Shown: positions 1 through 8,590, numbered from the stretch's first letter. The stretch: 41,896 nt of DNA from Streptomyces ureilyticus (GCF_011045025.1 NZ_JAAKZX010000073.1:1-41896), one strand, 5' to 3'. The notes: generated by a model not told the origin, from the sequence alone. Numbers and translations are program-made.

Positions 1-387
1 GCCGCCCCCTACCTCCCGCCCGGCGAGCAGCCCGACGACGGCTATCCGCTGGTCCTGGTCACCGGGCGGCGCTGGGCGCACTACAACTCCGGCAGCATGA
101 CCCGGCGCGGCGGCAACCTCGCCCTCGATCCGGTCGACTTCCTCGACCTCCACCCCGACGACGCCGCGCGGTACGAGCTGCGGGACGGCGGGCACGTCAC
201 TGTGGAGAGCCGGCACGGCCAGGCCCGTCTCATTGCCCGCGTCAGTGAACAGACAGCCCCTGGCCAGGTCTTCTGTTCCTTCCACTTTCCCGCGAGCGGC
301 GTGAACCGCCTCACCTCCGACCACGCGGACACCGTCACGTCCTGCCCCGAGTACAAGGTCACGGCGGTCCGCGTGGCCGCACCGTGA
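1..387 (+). CDS. Formate dehydrogenase / molybdopterin oxidoreductase, C-terminal part (5' end outside window)
   Basis: The reading frame is open from the first base, so the gene starts outside the window; 128 residues are visible before TGA. The motif TGRRWAHYNSGSMTRR followed by a domain with ELRDGGHVTVESRHG and GQVFCSFHF is typical of the C-terminal molybdopterin-dinucleotide binding domain of FdhF-type formate dehydrogenases, which oxidise formate to CO2 in the cytoplasm. The catalytic Cys/Sec and Fe-S motifs would lie upstream and cannot be checked. It ends 25 bp before the P-type ATPase and runs the same way, so the two may share a transcript. Another molybdopterin oxidoreductase of the same superfamily is possible, but the HYNSGSMTRR motif favours formate dehydrogenase. 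Confidence 0.8.
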   Translation, partial: AAPYLPPGEQPDDGYPLVLVTGRRWAHYNSGSMTRRGGNLALDPVDFLDLHPDDAARYELRDGGHVTVESRHGQARLIARVSEQTAPGQVFCSFHFPASGVNRLTSDHADTVTSCPEYKVTAVRVAAP

Positions 388-412
388 CGGCGACGGTCCA
401 AGGCACTCGGCG

Positions 413-3264
413 ATGGGTACCGGAACTCCCGTACTGACGCCCGGAGACGGGGGCCACAGGCCGGAAGCCCTGAGCGGGACCCACGGCCCCGCGGTGCAGA
501 CGTTCGCGACCACGGATGTCTTCGCCGCGCTGGGCACCTCGCCGCGGGGACTGGCGTCGGCGGATGCGGCAGCGCGGCGCGACCGGTACGGCCCCAACGA
601 ACTCCCGCCCGCCGGGCGAAGGGGGCTGTGGCGAGACCTGGTCGGTCAATTCACCGACCTCTTCGCCGTCGTACTGCTCGTCGCGTCGGCGATCACGTTC
701 CTGGCCTACGAGCTGCAGGAGCCCCGGGACGTGGGAACCCTGCAACTGGCCGTGGCGATCCTCGGTGTGGTGGTGCTGAACGCGGCCATCGGCTTCGCGC
801 AGGGGTATTCCGCCGAGCGAACGGCCGAGTCGCTGCAGGCCATGGTGCCGCACACCTGCCGGGTGCTCCGCGACGGGGAGCGACGGGAGTTGCCCGCGCG
901 GGACCTGGTGCCCGGAGACGTCGTCGTCCTGGAGGCCGGGGACGCGGTACCGGCGGACTGCCGCCTCGTGGAGGCACACGAGGTCTCCGTGAACAACGCG
1001 GCGCTGACCGGGGAGAGCGACGCCGTGGGCCGCACGGCCGACCCGGTGGCGGCCGGACCGGTGCTGCAGGCCCGCAACTGCGTGTTCATGGGCACCGATG
1101 TCGTGGCGGGCTCCGCGAAAGCGGTGGTGTTCGCCACCGGCGCGGCGACCGAGTTCGGAGGGATCTTCCGGCTCGCAGCCGCGGCGCCTCGGCAGAGGAC
1201 TCCACTGCAGCGTCAGGTGGCGTTGATGGCCCGAAGGGTGGCGGGGACCGCCCTGGCGATCGGGGCTGCCCTGTTCGCAGTGCGCGTGCCCACCGGGCAG
1301 CCGTTCGTCGAGACCTTCGTGTTCGCGCTCGGGGTCATGGTCGCGCTCGTCCCCGAGGGCCTGCCCGCGACCCTGTCGGTGTCGCTGGCGATCGGCGTAC
1401 GGCGCATGGCCCGTCGGCACGCCCTGGTCAAACAGCTGCTCGCCGTGGAGGCACTGGGGTCCACCACCGTCGTGTGCACGGACAAAACGGGGACACTCAC
1501 CCAGGCCGAGATGACCGTCGTGCAGGTATGGGCCGGCGGTGTGCCGCACGCCGTGTCCGGGGTGGGATACGCACCTGAGGGCTACGTGGCCGACCCGCAG
1601 CCGGTGCGGGAGCTGCTGAGGGCGGCGGCACTGTGCTCCAACGCCCGACTGGTCCCTCCCCCAGCTAACGCTCGGAGGTACCCCCAGTCGGATCGCCAGG
1701 GCCGGCGGGTGCTCGGCGACACCACTGAAGGCGCGCTGCTCGTGGCCGCGGCGAAGGCCGGACTCGACCGTGCCGCCGAGGAAGCGGCGACCCCGCGCGT
1801 GGCGGAGTACCCCTTCGACTCGGTCCGCAAGCTGATGAGCACCGTGCACGGCGGCACCGCCGACGGTCACCACGCGTACGTCAAAGGTGCGCCGCAGGAA
1901 TTGCTCGCCCGCTGCACCAGCATCGACTGGAGAGGAAAGAGCGGCTGCCGCTGACCGAGAAGCTGCGTGCCGCTGTCACCGCCGCCAACGACGAACTGGC
2001 TTCTCAGGGGCTACGCGTGCTGGCGGCGGCATGGCGGCCCGTATCGGACTCCCGCCCTGCCCAGGACAAGGTGGAGTCGGAGTTGACGCTCCTGGGGCTC
2101 GTCGGCATGCTCGACCCGCCACGGCCCGAGGTCAGCGACGCGGTCACTGCCTGCCGACGGGCCCGCATCCAGATCGTCATGGTCACCGGGGACCACCCGC
2201 TGACCGCTGAGGCCGTCGCCCGCCGAGTCGGCATCGTCTCCAGGCCCGCGCCGACCGTGGTGACCGGGGCACGGCTCGACACCCTGGACGACGACGGCCT
2301 GGACGCCTTGCTGGCCGCACCGGGCGAACTGCTGTTGTGCCGGGTCAGCCCGGAGCACAAGATGCGGGTGGTCACCGCGCTGCAGCGACGCAGCGAGGTC
2401 GTCGCGGTCACCGGCGACGGCGCCAACGACGCACCCGCCCTCAAGCACGCCGACATCGGCGTCGCGATGGGCGCCTCCGGCACCGACGTTGCCCGGGAGG
2501 CCGCGGTGATGGTGCTGCTGGACGACTCGTTCGCCTCCATCGCCGCGGCGGTCAGGCTGGGCCGGTCGGTCTACCAGAACATCCGCAAATTCCTGGTCTA
2601 CCTCTTCAGCCACAACATCGCCGAGCTCGTCCCGATCCTGGCCGCGACCTTCGCCGGGTTCCCGCTGGTTCCGATCAGCGCCGTGCAGATCCTCGCCATC
2701 GACCTCGGCTCCGACGTCCTGCCCGCCCTCGCGCTCGGCGCCGAGCCGCCGGAACCCGACGTCATGGACCGCCCCCCCCACGTTCCCGGCGCGAACGGCT
2801 CTTCTCGTCCGCCGTGATGGGACGCATCCTCTTCCTGGGCGGCATCCAGGCCCTCGGCGTGACCGCCGTGTTCTTCTGGCACATCCATGCCTCCGGAATC
2901 CCTTACTCGGACTTCACCGAGGACGACACCGTCTACCGGGAAGCGATCACCCTGGTCCAGGCAGGGATCGTGGTCAGCCAGTTCTTCAACGCGCTCGCCG
3001 TGCGCACCGACCGGCAGAGCGTGTTCCGGATCGGGCTGCTGTCCAATCCGTGGCTGCTGGCCGCCGGATGCTTCGGCATCACCCTGATGGCGGCGATCAG
3101 CTACCTTCCCCCGCTCCAGGCTCTCTTCAACACCGCTCCGCTGGCCGCCACCGACTGGGCGGTTCTCGCCGCCTTCGGCGCACTGCCTGCTGGCCGCGGA
3201 GGAAACCCGCAAGTGGTGGCTGCGCCGCCGCCCGACGACGACTCCGAAGGGAGAAACACGATGA
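413..3264 (+). pseudogene. Cation-transporting P-type ATPase (CtpF/PacL-like), three apparent frameshifts
   Basis: Joined across frames this is a full-length type II P-type ATPase of about 950 residues. The first frame (413 to about 1930) carries the N-terminal cation-ATPase domain, LTGES, PEGLP in the ion-binding helix, DKTGTLT with the phosphorylated Asp, and KGAPQELL in the nucleotide domain. The second frame (about 1925-2780) carries TGDHPLTAEA and GDGANDAPALKHADIG. The third frame (about 2775-3180) has the last membrane helices, and the tail (LLAAEETRKWWLRRR) is in yet another frame, ending at 3264 with a 4-base overlap of the next gene. The second break sits in a run of eight C (2772-2779); one more C restores the frame. 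The preserved domains and operon fit suggest either very recent inactivation or sequencing indels. Homologues such as Mtb CtpF (DosR regulon) move Ca2+ or other cations; the substrate here is not known. The start at 413 has no strong ribosome site. Confidence 0.8.
1657..1686. repeat. 30-bp in-frame insertion resembling a dispersed Streptomyces repeat
   Basis: Between CSNARLVP and GRRVLGDTTEG of the ATPase, a C-rich stretch starts TCCCCCAGCTAACGCTCGGA and ends GGTACCCCCA. It is exactly 30 bp and adds about ten residues (PPANARRYPQ) at a place where related ATPases have a short loop. I recognise the pattern (CCCCCAGC, short spacer, GGAGGTACCCCCA) as resembling a short element scattered through Streptomyces genomes. 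That resemblance is from memory; only one clear copy is in this window. Confidence 0.45.
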
Positions 3265-3920
3265 GAGTGATCATCGCGGGCTGCGGCCGGGTGGGGTCCA
3301 CGCTCGCGGTCCAGCTCGTCGCCGAGGGCCACGACGTACGGCTCATCGACCGATCGGGCCGGGCCCGCAGGCTGCTCCCGGCCGGTTTCCCAGGTCGGTT
3401 CCACGAGGGCAACGGATACAGCCGCGCGGTGCTCGAGGCCGCCGGGATCGAGCACGCGGACGCGTTCGTCGCCGTCACCTCGGGCGACAACAGCAACATC
3501 GTCAGTGTGCGGACGGCCAAGGAGACCTACCAGGTTCCGATCGTCCTCGCCCGCATCTACGATCCCCGTCGCGCCGACATCTGCCGCGAGCTCGGCATCC
3601 CCACCATCGCCAGCGTCCGCTGGACCGTGCACCAGATCCACCAGATGCTGCTGCACCGCCACCTCACACCCGAACTCACCTTCGGCAACGGGGAGACCCT
3701 GCTGCTCCGCTCGCTGCTGCCCGACTACCTCACCGGGCGGCGCCTGACCGAATTCGACGTCGACGGTGAGATCCGCGTCGTGGAGATCACCCGCGCGGGC
3801 CGCTCGCTCGTACCCGCGCACAGCACCCCGGCCGAGCCCGGCGACCTGGTCACCTTCGCCGTAGCCGCCACCGCGCTCGGCAGACTGCGCGGCTTCCTGG
3901 ACAAGGAGCTGGGGACATGA
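3261..3920 (+). CDS. TrkA-family K+ transport regulatory protein (first of pair)
   Basis: This 219-residue cytoplasmic protein opens with the Rossmann motif GCGRVGSTLA (residues 7-16) of a TrkA-N/RCK domain, has the second-strand acidic DRS, the AGIEHADAFVAVTSGDNSN stretch typical of TrkA-N, and a C-terminal TrkA-C domain from about residue 140 (EITRAGRSLVPAH, PGDLVTFAV). Such proteins bind NAD(H) or nucleotides and gate K+ uptake channels. The ATG overlaps the end of the ATPase by 4 bases, and its stop overlaps the next TrkA gene by 4 bases (ATGA), so the three are translationally coupled. The arrangement recalls the mycobacterial ceoB-ceoC pair. No Trk/Ktr membrane subunit is visible in the window. 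Confidence 0.88.
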   Translation: MRVIIAGCGRVGSTLAVQLVAEGHDVRLIDRSGRARRLLPAGFPGRFHEGNGYSRAVLEAAGIEHADAFVAVTSGDNSNIVSVRTAKETYQVPIVLARIYDPRRADICRELGIPTIASVRWTVHQIHQMLLHRHLTPELTFGNGETLLLRSLLPDYLTGRRLTEFDVDGEIRVVEITRAGRSLVPAHSTPAEPGDLVTFAVAATALGRLRGFLDKELGT

Positions 3921-4573
3921 AGGCTCTCATCGCCGGCGCGGGACGCCTGGGCACCCAGATCGCCCGGGTGCTCGCTGCCGCCCGCAACGACGTGACCCTC
4001 GTCGATGTCGACGAGGACCGCATCGCCGAACTCGAAGGCCATCTCCCCGTACGCCTCCTGGCCGGCGACACCGGCGAACCCACCTTCCTCGAGCACGCCG
4101 GCGCACTCACCGCAGACCTGGTCATCGCCGCCACCGGAAACGACGAGGACAACCTCGTCATCAGCCTCCTCGCCAAGCGGCAGTTCACCGTCGCCCGCGT
4201 CGCGGCACGCGTCAACGACGCGGAGAACACCTGGCTCTTCGACCAGAACTGGGGAGTCGACACCGCGGTCCCCGCCGCCACCCCCCTTATCTCCCTCATC
4301 GAGGAAGCCACCGGCGCCACCGACACCGTCGCCCTGCTGCGCCTGAGCAAGGCGGGCGTCGACGTCATCGAAACCGCCATCACGCCGCAGTCCCGCGCCG
4401 CGGGGTCCACGCTCGCCGAGATCCCCCTTCCCACAGGCACCGTCATCGCGACCGTCATCCGCGGCGGCCAACCCACTGTCCCCGCCCCGGAGATGCGGCT
4501 CCAGCCCGGTGACGAACTCCTCGTCGTCTCCCACGCCGCCACCGAACAGGAGATCCACACCGCATTCCAGTGA
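3917..4573 (+). CDS. TrkA-family K+ transport regulatory protein (second of pair)
   Basis: This 218-residue protein is a paralogue of the preceding one. GAGRLGTQIARVL (residues 7-19) is the nucleotide-binding glycine loop, DVDEDR the acidic second-strand end, and ADLVIAATGNDEDNL the conserved TrkA-N block; TrkA-C follows from about residue 140 with PGDELLVVSH near the end. It probably forms a hetero-oligomeric gating ring with its neighbour. It overlaps the upstream gene by ATGA and is the last gene of the rightward run that starts with formate dehydrogenase. Nothing looks damaged, unlike the ATPase before it. Confidence 0.88.
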   Translation: MKALIAGAGRLGTQIARVLAAARNDVTLVDVDEDRIAELEGHLPVRLLAGDTGEPTFLEHAGALTADLVIAATGNDEDNLVISLLAKRQFTVARVAARVNDAENTWLFDQNWGVDTAVPAATPLISLIEEATGATDTVALLRLSKAGVDVIETAITPQSRAAGSTLAEIPLPTGTVIATVIRGGQPTVPAPEMRLQPGDELLVVSHAATEQEIHTAFQ

Positions 4574-4980
4574 CGGTCGTCCTCTCAGCCGAGTGTGGCC
4601 ACGTGGTCAGGGAGACGCGCAGACCACCTGGACGAAAGGGCCCACTCCCGGAACCCACGGCGTCCGTACGCGGGCGCCGCGCGGCATCTTCGGGTCCAGC
4701 GTGTCGTTCAGCGGGCATCGGTCGGCAGCTTGCCTGGCCGCAGAGATGCGAAGCCTCCTGCGCAACCCGGCTGGAGGGATCGGCCTGCCGCTGGTCTCAT
4801 GGGAGCTCGATCGGCGGTCGGCCGCCGTCGGCCGCGGGCCAGAGTGTTCATCCGGCGCTGGTAGGTCGCCGTGTCGATCCGGCCGTGCTGGCGGCCAGGG
4901 TCAGTACGCCGATCCCGATGGCTACGGCGGCGCTCATGGCGTTCTCCTCGCCGTGGCCGTGGATGCCGGTATCCGGCCGG
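4574..4980. other. Gap between convergent genes, no convincing gene except a possible 29-aa ORF
   Basis: The stretch lies between the rightward TrkA pair and a leftward small membrane gene. Longer open frames here have no domain signature and are antisense or random GC frames. The only plausible coding piece is the small leftward ORF at 4848-4937 listed separately. I see no clear terminator. Confidence 0.5.
4848..4937 (-). CDS. Possible small hydrophobic peptide (29 aa)
   Basis: A leftward ATG at 4937 is preceded by GGCGAGGAGAACGCC, a fair ribosome site. The product begins MSAAVAIGIGVLTLAAS, a short hydrophobic segment, then a basic tail RRPTSAG. It sits 43 bp after the stop of the DUF2933-like gene and could be the last gene of that transcript. 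No family is recognised; it could equally be the remnant of a longer membrane protein. Confidence 0.3.
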   Translation of the reverse strand: MSAAVAIGIGVLTLAASTAGSTRRPTSAG

Positions 4981-5232
4981 TCAGCGCCGGCCGGATCCGG
5001 GGTGCTGGTGCTGGTCGTGCTTGTGCAGCGGGTCGTCGTCCCGGTCGTCGCGGCTGTGACCGCCGTGCGTGTCCTGGCCGTGCATGCCGCGCATCATGAA
5101 GAACATCATCAGCGGGCAGGCGGCCACGAGGGCGAGCCAGACGAGGCTCTCCAGCGAGGCGCCGACCATCAGGGCTCCGACGACGACGATCGCGGCGGCG
5201 AGCGCGTACATGCCGTAGTTGCGCTGGTTCAT
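4981..5232 (-). CDS. Small membrane protein, DUF2933-like
   Basis: The 83-residue product has two adjacent hydrophobic segments (YALAAAIVVVGALMVGA and LVWLALVAACPLMMFFMMRG) followed by a His- and Asp-rich tail (HGGHSRDDRDDD, KHDQHQH). This is the pattern of DUF2933-type small inner-membrane proteins, often found near metal or copper genes. The ATG at 5232 has a strong ribosome site (GAAGGAGG, 5-6 bases upstream). The His-rich tail could bind metal, but that is inference. It probably shares a leftward transcript with the SHOCT protein 49 bp upstream. Confidence 0.65.
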   Translation of the reverse strand: MNQRNYGMYALAAAIVVVGALMVGASLESLVWLALVAACPLMMFFMMRGMHGQDTHGGHSRDDRDDDPLHKHDQHQHPGSGRR

Positions 5233-5281
5233 CGCGAGCCTCCTTCAGGTGAGCAGAGGCCGCAGCCGGTGCGGCCGGCTT

Positions 5282-5551
5282 TCAGGGTTTGGTGAGAGGG
5301 CCGGCGTGCAGGGCGTTCAGGCGGCCCTGGTACTCCTCTTCCTCGATCTCCCCGCGGGCGAACCGCTCCCGAAGGACCTGCTCGGGTGTCTGCGGCGCGG
5401 CGGGGGTGTGGGTGTGCTCGTGTGGGCGGTTGAGGGCGCGGAACAGCAGGACAGCCGCAGTGATGATCAGCGCCCAGAACAGGATCATGCTGGCGGACAT
5501 CGCGAACCAGCCCCATCCGCTGACGTCGTGGCCGTACCAGAACATCGCCAT
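5282..5551 (-). CDS. Small membrane protein with C-terminal SHOCT domain
   Basis: The 89-residue protein has one membrane helix (MSASMILFWALIITAAVLLF, about residues 18-37), a short linker rich in His, Thr and Pro, and a SHOCT domain (EQVLRERFARGEIEEEEY, about residues 58-75). SHOCT domains are short helical pairs found at protein ends, thought to mediate oligomerisation or localisation; the cellular role is unknown. Two in-frame ATGs (5551 and 5545) are possible starts. It is first in a leftward pair with the DUF2933-like gene. Confidence 0.7.
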   Translation of the reverse strand: MAMFWYGHDVSGWGWFAMSASMILFWALIITAAVLLFRALNRPHEHTHTPAAPQTPEQVLRERFARGEIEEEEYQGRLNALHAGPLTKP

Positions 5552-5660
5552 TCACCTGCTTCGGATCGTTCGGCGATCGGGTGCGGGACCGGAGGTCCGG
5601 CGCCCTGAAGGAGCCTGTGTCCTCATACACATCGTGCCTCTCCCGGGGAGCGGCGCACTG

Positions 5661-5697
5661 GGGCCGGATGGTCCCGACCGGGTGGGCCGTTCAGCCC
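5661..5697 (+). promoter_or_regulatory. Tandem OsdR/DosR-like boxes
   Basis: GGGCCGGATGGTCC (5661-5674) and GGGCCGTTCAGCCC (5684-5697) have centres 23 bp apart. The second is 70 bp upstream of the ATG at 5760. The function as a response-regulator site is inferred from the same motif recurring before many genes in the window and its likeness to the mycobacterial Dos box. Confidence 0.55.
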
Positions 5698-5759
5698 CTG
5701 CCAGGTAGGGGTAGCCGGGCGGAGCCTTGAAGGAGCGAGCTGGAAGGGGGCGCGCTGCC

Positions 5760-5894
5760 ATGGGTGCCATGGATGTCATCGTTGTCCTGGCCGCCGCAGG
5801 ACTGATCGCCGCGCTTGGCTGGTTGGTCTTCGGCCCTCGCCGTGCGGGTGCCGCCCGGGTGGAAGGCGGAGTGCATCGGGTGGTCACGACGTAG
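5760..5894 (+). pseudogene. Truncated cupredoxin-type membrane protein (N-terminal remnant, 44 aa)
   Basis: The ATG at 5760 follows GGAAGGGGG. The product starts MGAMDVIVVLAAAGLIAA, continues LGWLVFGPRR, and then reads RVEGGVHRVV before a TAG. A membrane anchor followed by an FGPRR-like turn and an EGGV-R-V strand is how small actinobacterial cupredoxin-domain (plastocyanin-like) proteins begin; the copper-binding domain should follow but is absent. I see no clean continuation in the other frames. It still carries a box pair upstream. It could instead be a genuine 44-residue membrane peptide. Confidence 0.4.
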
Positions 5895-5971
5895 GTCGCC
5901 ACCAGGCGGTTGAGCTTCCCCGGCTCGGCCCAGCAGGAGCCTGCGGTGGACTGGATCTCGGGGCGTGAGAG

Positions 5972-6550
5972 TCACAGGCCGGGGGCACCCCAGAGGGGGA
6001 ACCAGCGAGTCAGGTCTTGCTCGATGCGCAGGTCATCCTTGACGATGGTCTTGACCTGGAGTTCGAGCGGGTTGTCGCGCTTCTCGCCGGGCTGGGGCGC
6101 GAAGGGATAGAACGTGCCGCGTTTGTAGAGGTAGACCAGCGCCAGAGGGCGGAGCTCGGCGTCGTGGAAGGCGACGAGGGAGCAGAGAAGTTGGGGACCG
6201 AAGCCACTGTCCTGCAGGGCGGTGTTGACCGCGTGCAGGTCGTTGACGAGTGCGGGCAGGTCGTCGGGACCACGGCGGGAGAGCAGCCATGAGTGGCCGT
6301 AGTCGTCGCGGCTGAACTCCACGGGTGTGCCGCTGCGTTCGGGGTCGGCGTCCAGCAGAGCCCGCACGTCCTGCTGGACTTGGGCGAATGCGCCCCCTTC
6401 GATGCTGGCGAAGCAGACCGAGCCCGCTCCGGTCGGGGCGAAACCGATGGCCGCCTGGAGAGTGATCGCCGCGGAGGGCAGGCCGAAGAGCTGGTCGAGG
6501 TCGGGCTTGACCGGCCTGCTCCGCCCCAACAGGGCATCGAGGAAACTCAC
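5972..6550 (-). CDS. pspAB: PspA-associated protein PspAB
   Basis: The 192-residue product (MSFLDALLGRSRPVKPDLD, PSAAITLQ, ending TRWFPLWGAPGL) matches the actinobacterial PspAB family, which is found with PspA and PspAA and is thought to take part in the phage-shock-type response to membrane stress. The start is GTG at 6550 with GGAAGGAG 8-9 bases upstream. It lies 80 bp after htpX in the leftward pspA-pspAA-htpX-pspAB cluster and is most likely cotranscribed. No membrane segment is visible, so it should be cytoplasmic or peripheral. Confidence 0.85.
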   Translation of the reverse strand: MSFLDALLGRSRPVKPDLDQLFGLPSAAITLQAAIGFAPTGAGSVCFASIEGGAFAQVQQDVRALLDADPERSGTPVEFSRDDYGHSWLLSRRGPDDLPALVNDLHAVNTALQDSGFGPQLLCSLVAFHDAELRPLALVYLYKRGTFYPFAPQPGEKRDNPLELQVKTIVKDDLRIEQDLTRWFPLWGAPGL

Positions 6551-6630
6551 AGCGGTTCAGCTCCTTCCTCACGTTCCCGGTTCAGAGACCGCATGCCGGT
6601 CGGGTGTGGCCGGTACGGCAGCGGTGGCGG

Positions 6631-7542
6631 TCATGACGTCTCACCCAACTCTGCGGAGATCTCCGTGAGCGCCTCCAGACGCCGCTCCAGACTGGGGTGC
6701 GTGGAGAACAGACGGGCCACCGTGGTGCCGGGCCCGAGGGCGGGCGTGAAGAAGAACGCGTTGAACGCCTGGGTGGTGCGCAGGTCCCGGGTCGGGATAC
6801 GGGCGATGTCGCCGGTGGCCTTGGTCAATGCCGAGGCCAGCGCGGAGGGCCGCGCGGTGAGCATGGCTCCGGCGCGGTCGGCGGCCAGTTCGCGATAGCG
6901 GGACAGCGCCCGGATCAGCAGGAAGCTGATCGCGTAGACCAGGGCGGAGACCCCCATGACCAGAGCGAGCACCGCTGCGGTGTTCTGATCGCGACTGCGT
7001 CCCCCGAACAGCTGGGAGTAGAAGGCGAAACGGACGATGAGGCCCGCGATCACGCCCAGGAACGAGGCGATGGTGATCACCGCGACGTCGCGGTGCGCGA
7101 CATGGGACAGCTCGTGGGCGAGGACGCCTTCGAGCTCGGCAGGTTCCAGGCGGTGCTGCAGCCCGGTGGTCACGCAGACGACGGCGTGGTCGGCGTTGCG
7201 GCCGGTGGCGAACGCGTTGGGCAGGTCCATCCGGGAGACGGCCACCCGTGGCTTCGGCATGTCCGCGGCGGCGCACAGCCGGTCGATGACGCCGTGCAGC
7301 TGGGGTGCTTCCTCCCGGGTGACGAGGCTGCCGTGCATGGCGTACAGGGCGATCCGGTCGGAGTACCAGTACTGCGCGGCCAGTAGCCCGGCGGCGATGA
7401 CGACGACCAGGACGACGGACTTGAGCAGCACGATCAGCGCTGCGATGAACGCCACGTACAGCAGTCCGAGCAGGAACATCGTGACCAGCATCCGGGTGGT
7501 GAGCTGCCGGTCGGGCTCGAAGCGGCTGTGCATCGCCATCAC
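6631..7542 (-). CDS. htpX: HtpX-like zinc metalloprotease (M48)
   Basis: The 303-residue membrane protease has two N-terminal helices (about residues 19-57), the zinc motif HELSH at about residue 142 in VLAHELSHVAHRD, two further hydrophobic segments (ASFLGVIAGLIVRFAF and VLALVMGVSALVYAISFLLI), and the third zinc ligand region SRYRELAADRAG. HtpX degrades misfolded or damaged membrane proteins with its active site on the cytoplasmic side. The GTG start (7542) overlaps the stop of pspAA, so translation is coupled and HtpX is built into the Psp operon. FSTHPSLERRLEAL near the end is the usual M48 tail motif. Confidence 0.92.
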   Translation of the reverse strand: MMAMHSRFEPDRQLTTRMLVTMFLLGLLYVAFIAALIVLLKSVVLVVVIAAGLLAAQYWYSDRIALYAMHGSLVTREEAPQLHGVIDRLCAAADMPKPRVAVSRMDLPNAFATGRNADHAVVCVTTGLQHRLEPAELEGVLAHELSHVAHRDVAVITIASFLGVIAGLIVRFAFYSQLFGGRSRDQNTAAVLALVMGVSALVYAISFLLIRALSRYRELAADRAGAMLTARPSALASALTKATGDIARIPTRDLRTTQAFNAFFFTPALGPGTTVARLFSTHPSLERRLEALTEISAELGETS

Positions 7543-7817
7543 CCCGGGATGAGGCCCTCGTCGGAGAGCAGTTCCCGCACCTCGGTGAGGCTGGTGTCCT
7601 CGTCGGGCAGGACCAGGTCGGACGGCGTGATCGTCGCGTCCGGCACGGGCGTGCCATAGCTGCGTACCGCGTCCAGCAGGGCCGAGAGGGCGGTTGTGAA
7701 CGCCGTCTCGTCGTCGGCGTCGGCTGCCGACTGCAGGGCGGCATCCAGCTCGTTGAGCCGGCCGAGGTGATCGTCGGTGATCTCGTACTGGCCCTCGCCG
7801 AGAATCCGCATGATCAT
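7539..7817 (-). CDS. pspAA: PspA-associated protein PspAA
   Basis: The 92-residue protein beginning MIMRILGEGQYEI, with a repeat of acidic helices (LNELDAALQSAADADDE) and the C-terminal SDEGLIPG, matches the small PspAA family that partners actinobacterial and archaeal PspA. Its ATG overlaps the pspA stop and its stop overlaps the htpX start, so three genes are translationally coupled. It is predicted soluble and helical and probably modulates PspA assembly; the biochemical role is not established. Confidence 0.88.
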   Translation of the reverse strand: MIMRILGEGQYEITDDHLGRLNELDAALQSAADADDETAFTTALSALLDAVRSYGTPVPDATITPSDLVLPDEDTSLTEVRELLSDEGLIPG

Positions 7818-8590
7818 GATGTCGCCTCCTGGTCCGGCGGGCCCTGCTCGGCGCTCCTGCCTTCGACGGCCGGCGGGCTGGCGGACGCCGGGAGCTGGGC
7901 TTTCATTCGCGCCAGTTCCTTGTCCACGTCCTGGCCCGCAGTGACGCGCTCGAGTTCGGCCTGGATGTCGTCGCGGCCGGCGGGGAGGGTGGCGTCCTCC
8001 AGTGCGCCGGAGGCGAGCAGTTCGTCCAACGCACCAGCACGGGCCTGCAACTGCTCGGTCTTGTCCTCGGCGCGCTGCATGGCCATGCCGACATCGCCCA
8101 TTTCCTCGCCGATGCCGGTGACGGCCTCAGTGATGCGGGTCTGGGCCTCGGCCGCGGTGTAGCGGGCCTTGATGGTTTCCTTGCTGGTGCGGAAGGTGTC
8201 CACCTTGGCTTGCAGGCGCTGTGAGGCGAGGGTGAGTTTCTCCTCCTCGGCCTGCAGCGATGCCTGCTGGGTCTGGAGGTCCGTGAGCTGGGAGGCCACG
8301 GCGGTGCGTCGGCTCAGGGCTTCGCGGGCGAGGTCCTCGCGTCCGGCGGCGAGCGCCTGCTGGGCCTGTCCCTCCAGCTTGCCGCTGGACTGGCGCAACT
8401 GGTTGATCTGCAGGTCGACGCGCTTGCGGCTGGTGGCCACGTCCGCCACACCACGTCGTACCTTCTGCAGCATTTCCTGCTGCTGGGTATAGGAGTAGTC
8501 CAGGACCTCGCGCGGGTCTTCCGCCCGGTCCAGGGCCTTGTTCGCCTTGGTCCTGAACAGGGTCGCCATGCGGTGGGCGATGCTGGTCAT
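7814..8590 (-). CDS. pspA: PspA/IM30 family membrane-stress protein
   Basis: The 258-residue protein is almost entirely helical coiled coil: an N-terminal amphipathic helix (MTSIAHRMATLFRTKANKAL) followed by long heptad-rich helices through about residue 180 and a flexible Ala/Pro/Glu tail. DPREVLDYSYTQQQEML is the signature of actinobacterial PspA. PspA forms ESCRT-III-like oligomers on the inner membrane and protects it from leakage. The start at 8590 has GAGGAGGCAG upstream. It is the promoter-proximal gene of the pspA-pspAA-htpX-pspAB operon. Confidence 0.92.
   Translation of the reverse strand: MTSIAHRMATLFRTKANKALDRAEDPREVLDYSYTQQQEMLQKVRRGVADVATSRKRVDLQINQLRQSSGKLEGQAQQALAAGREDLAREALSRRTAVASQLTDLQTQQASLQAEEEKLTLASQRLQAKVDTFRTSKETIKARYTAAEAQTRITEAVTGIGEEMGDVGMAMQRAEDKTEQLQARAGALDELLASGALEDATLPAGRDDIQAELERVTAGQDVDKELARMKAQLPASASPPAVEGRSAEQGPPDQEATS

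Noticed and set aside
3261..3920. Fusion of the ATPase C terminus with TrkA as one protein (frame 2337-3920)
   Set aside because: The fusion arises only because a frame change near 3180 skips the ATPase stop; the natural ATPase stop overlaps the TrkA ATG in the usual 4-base way.
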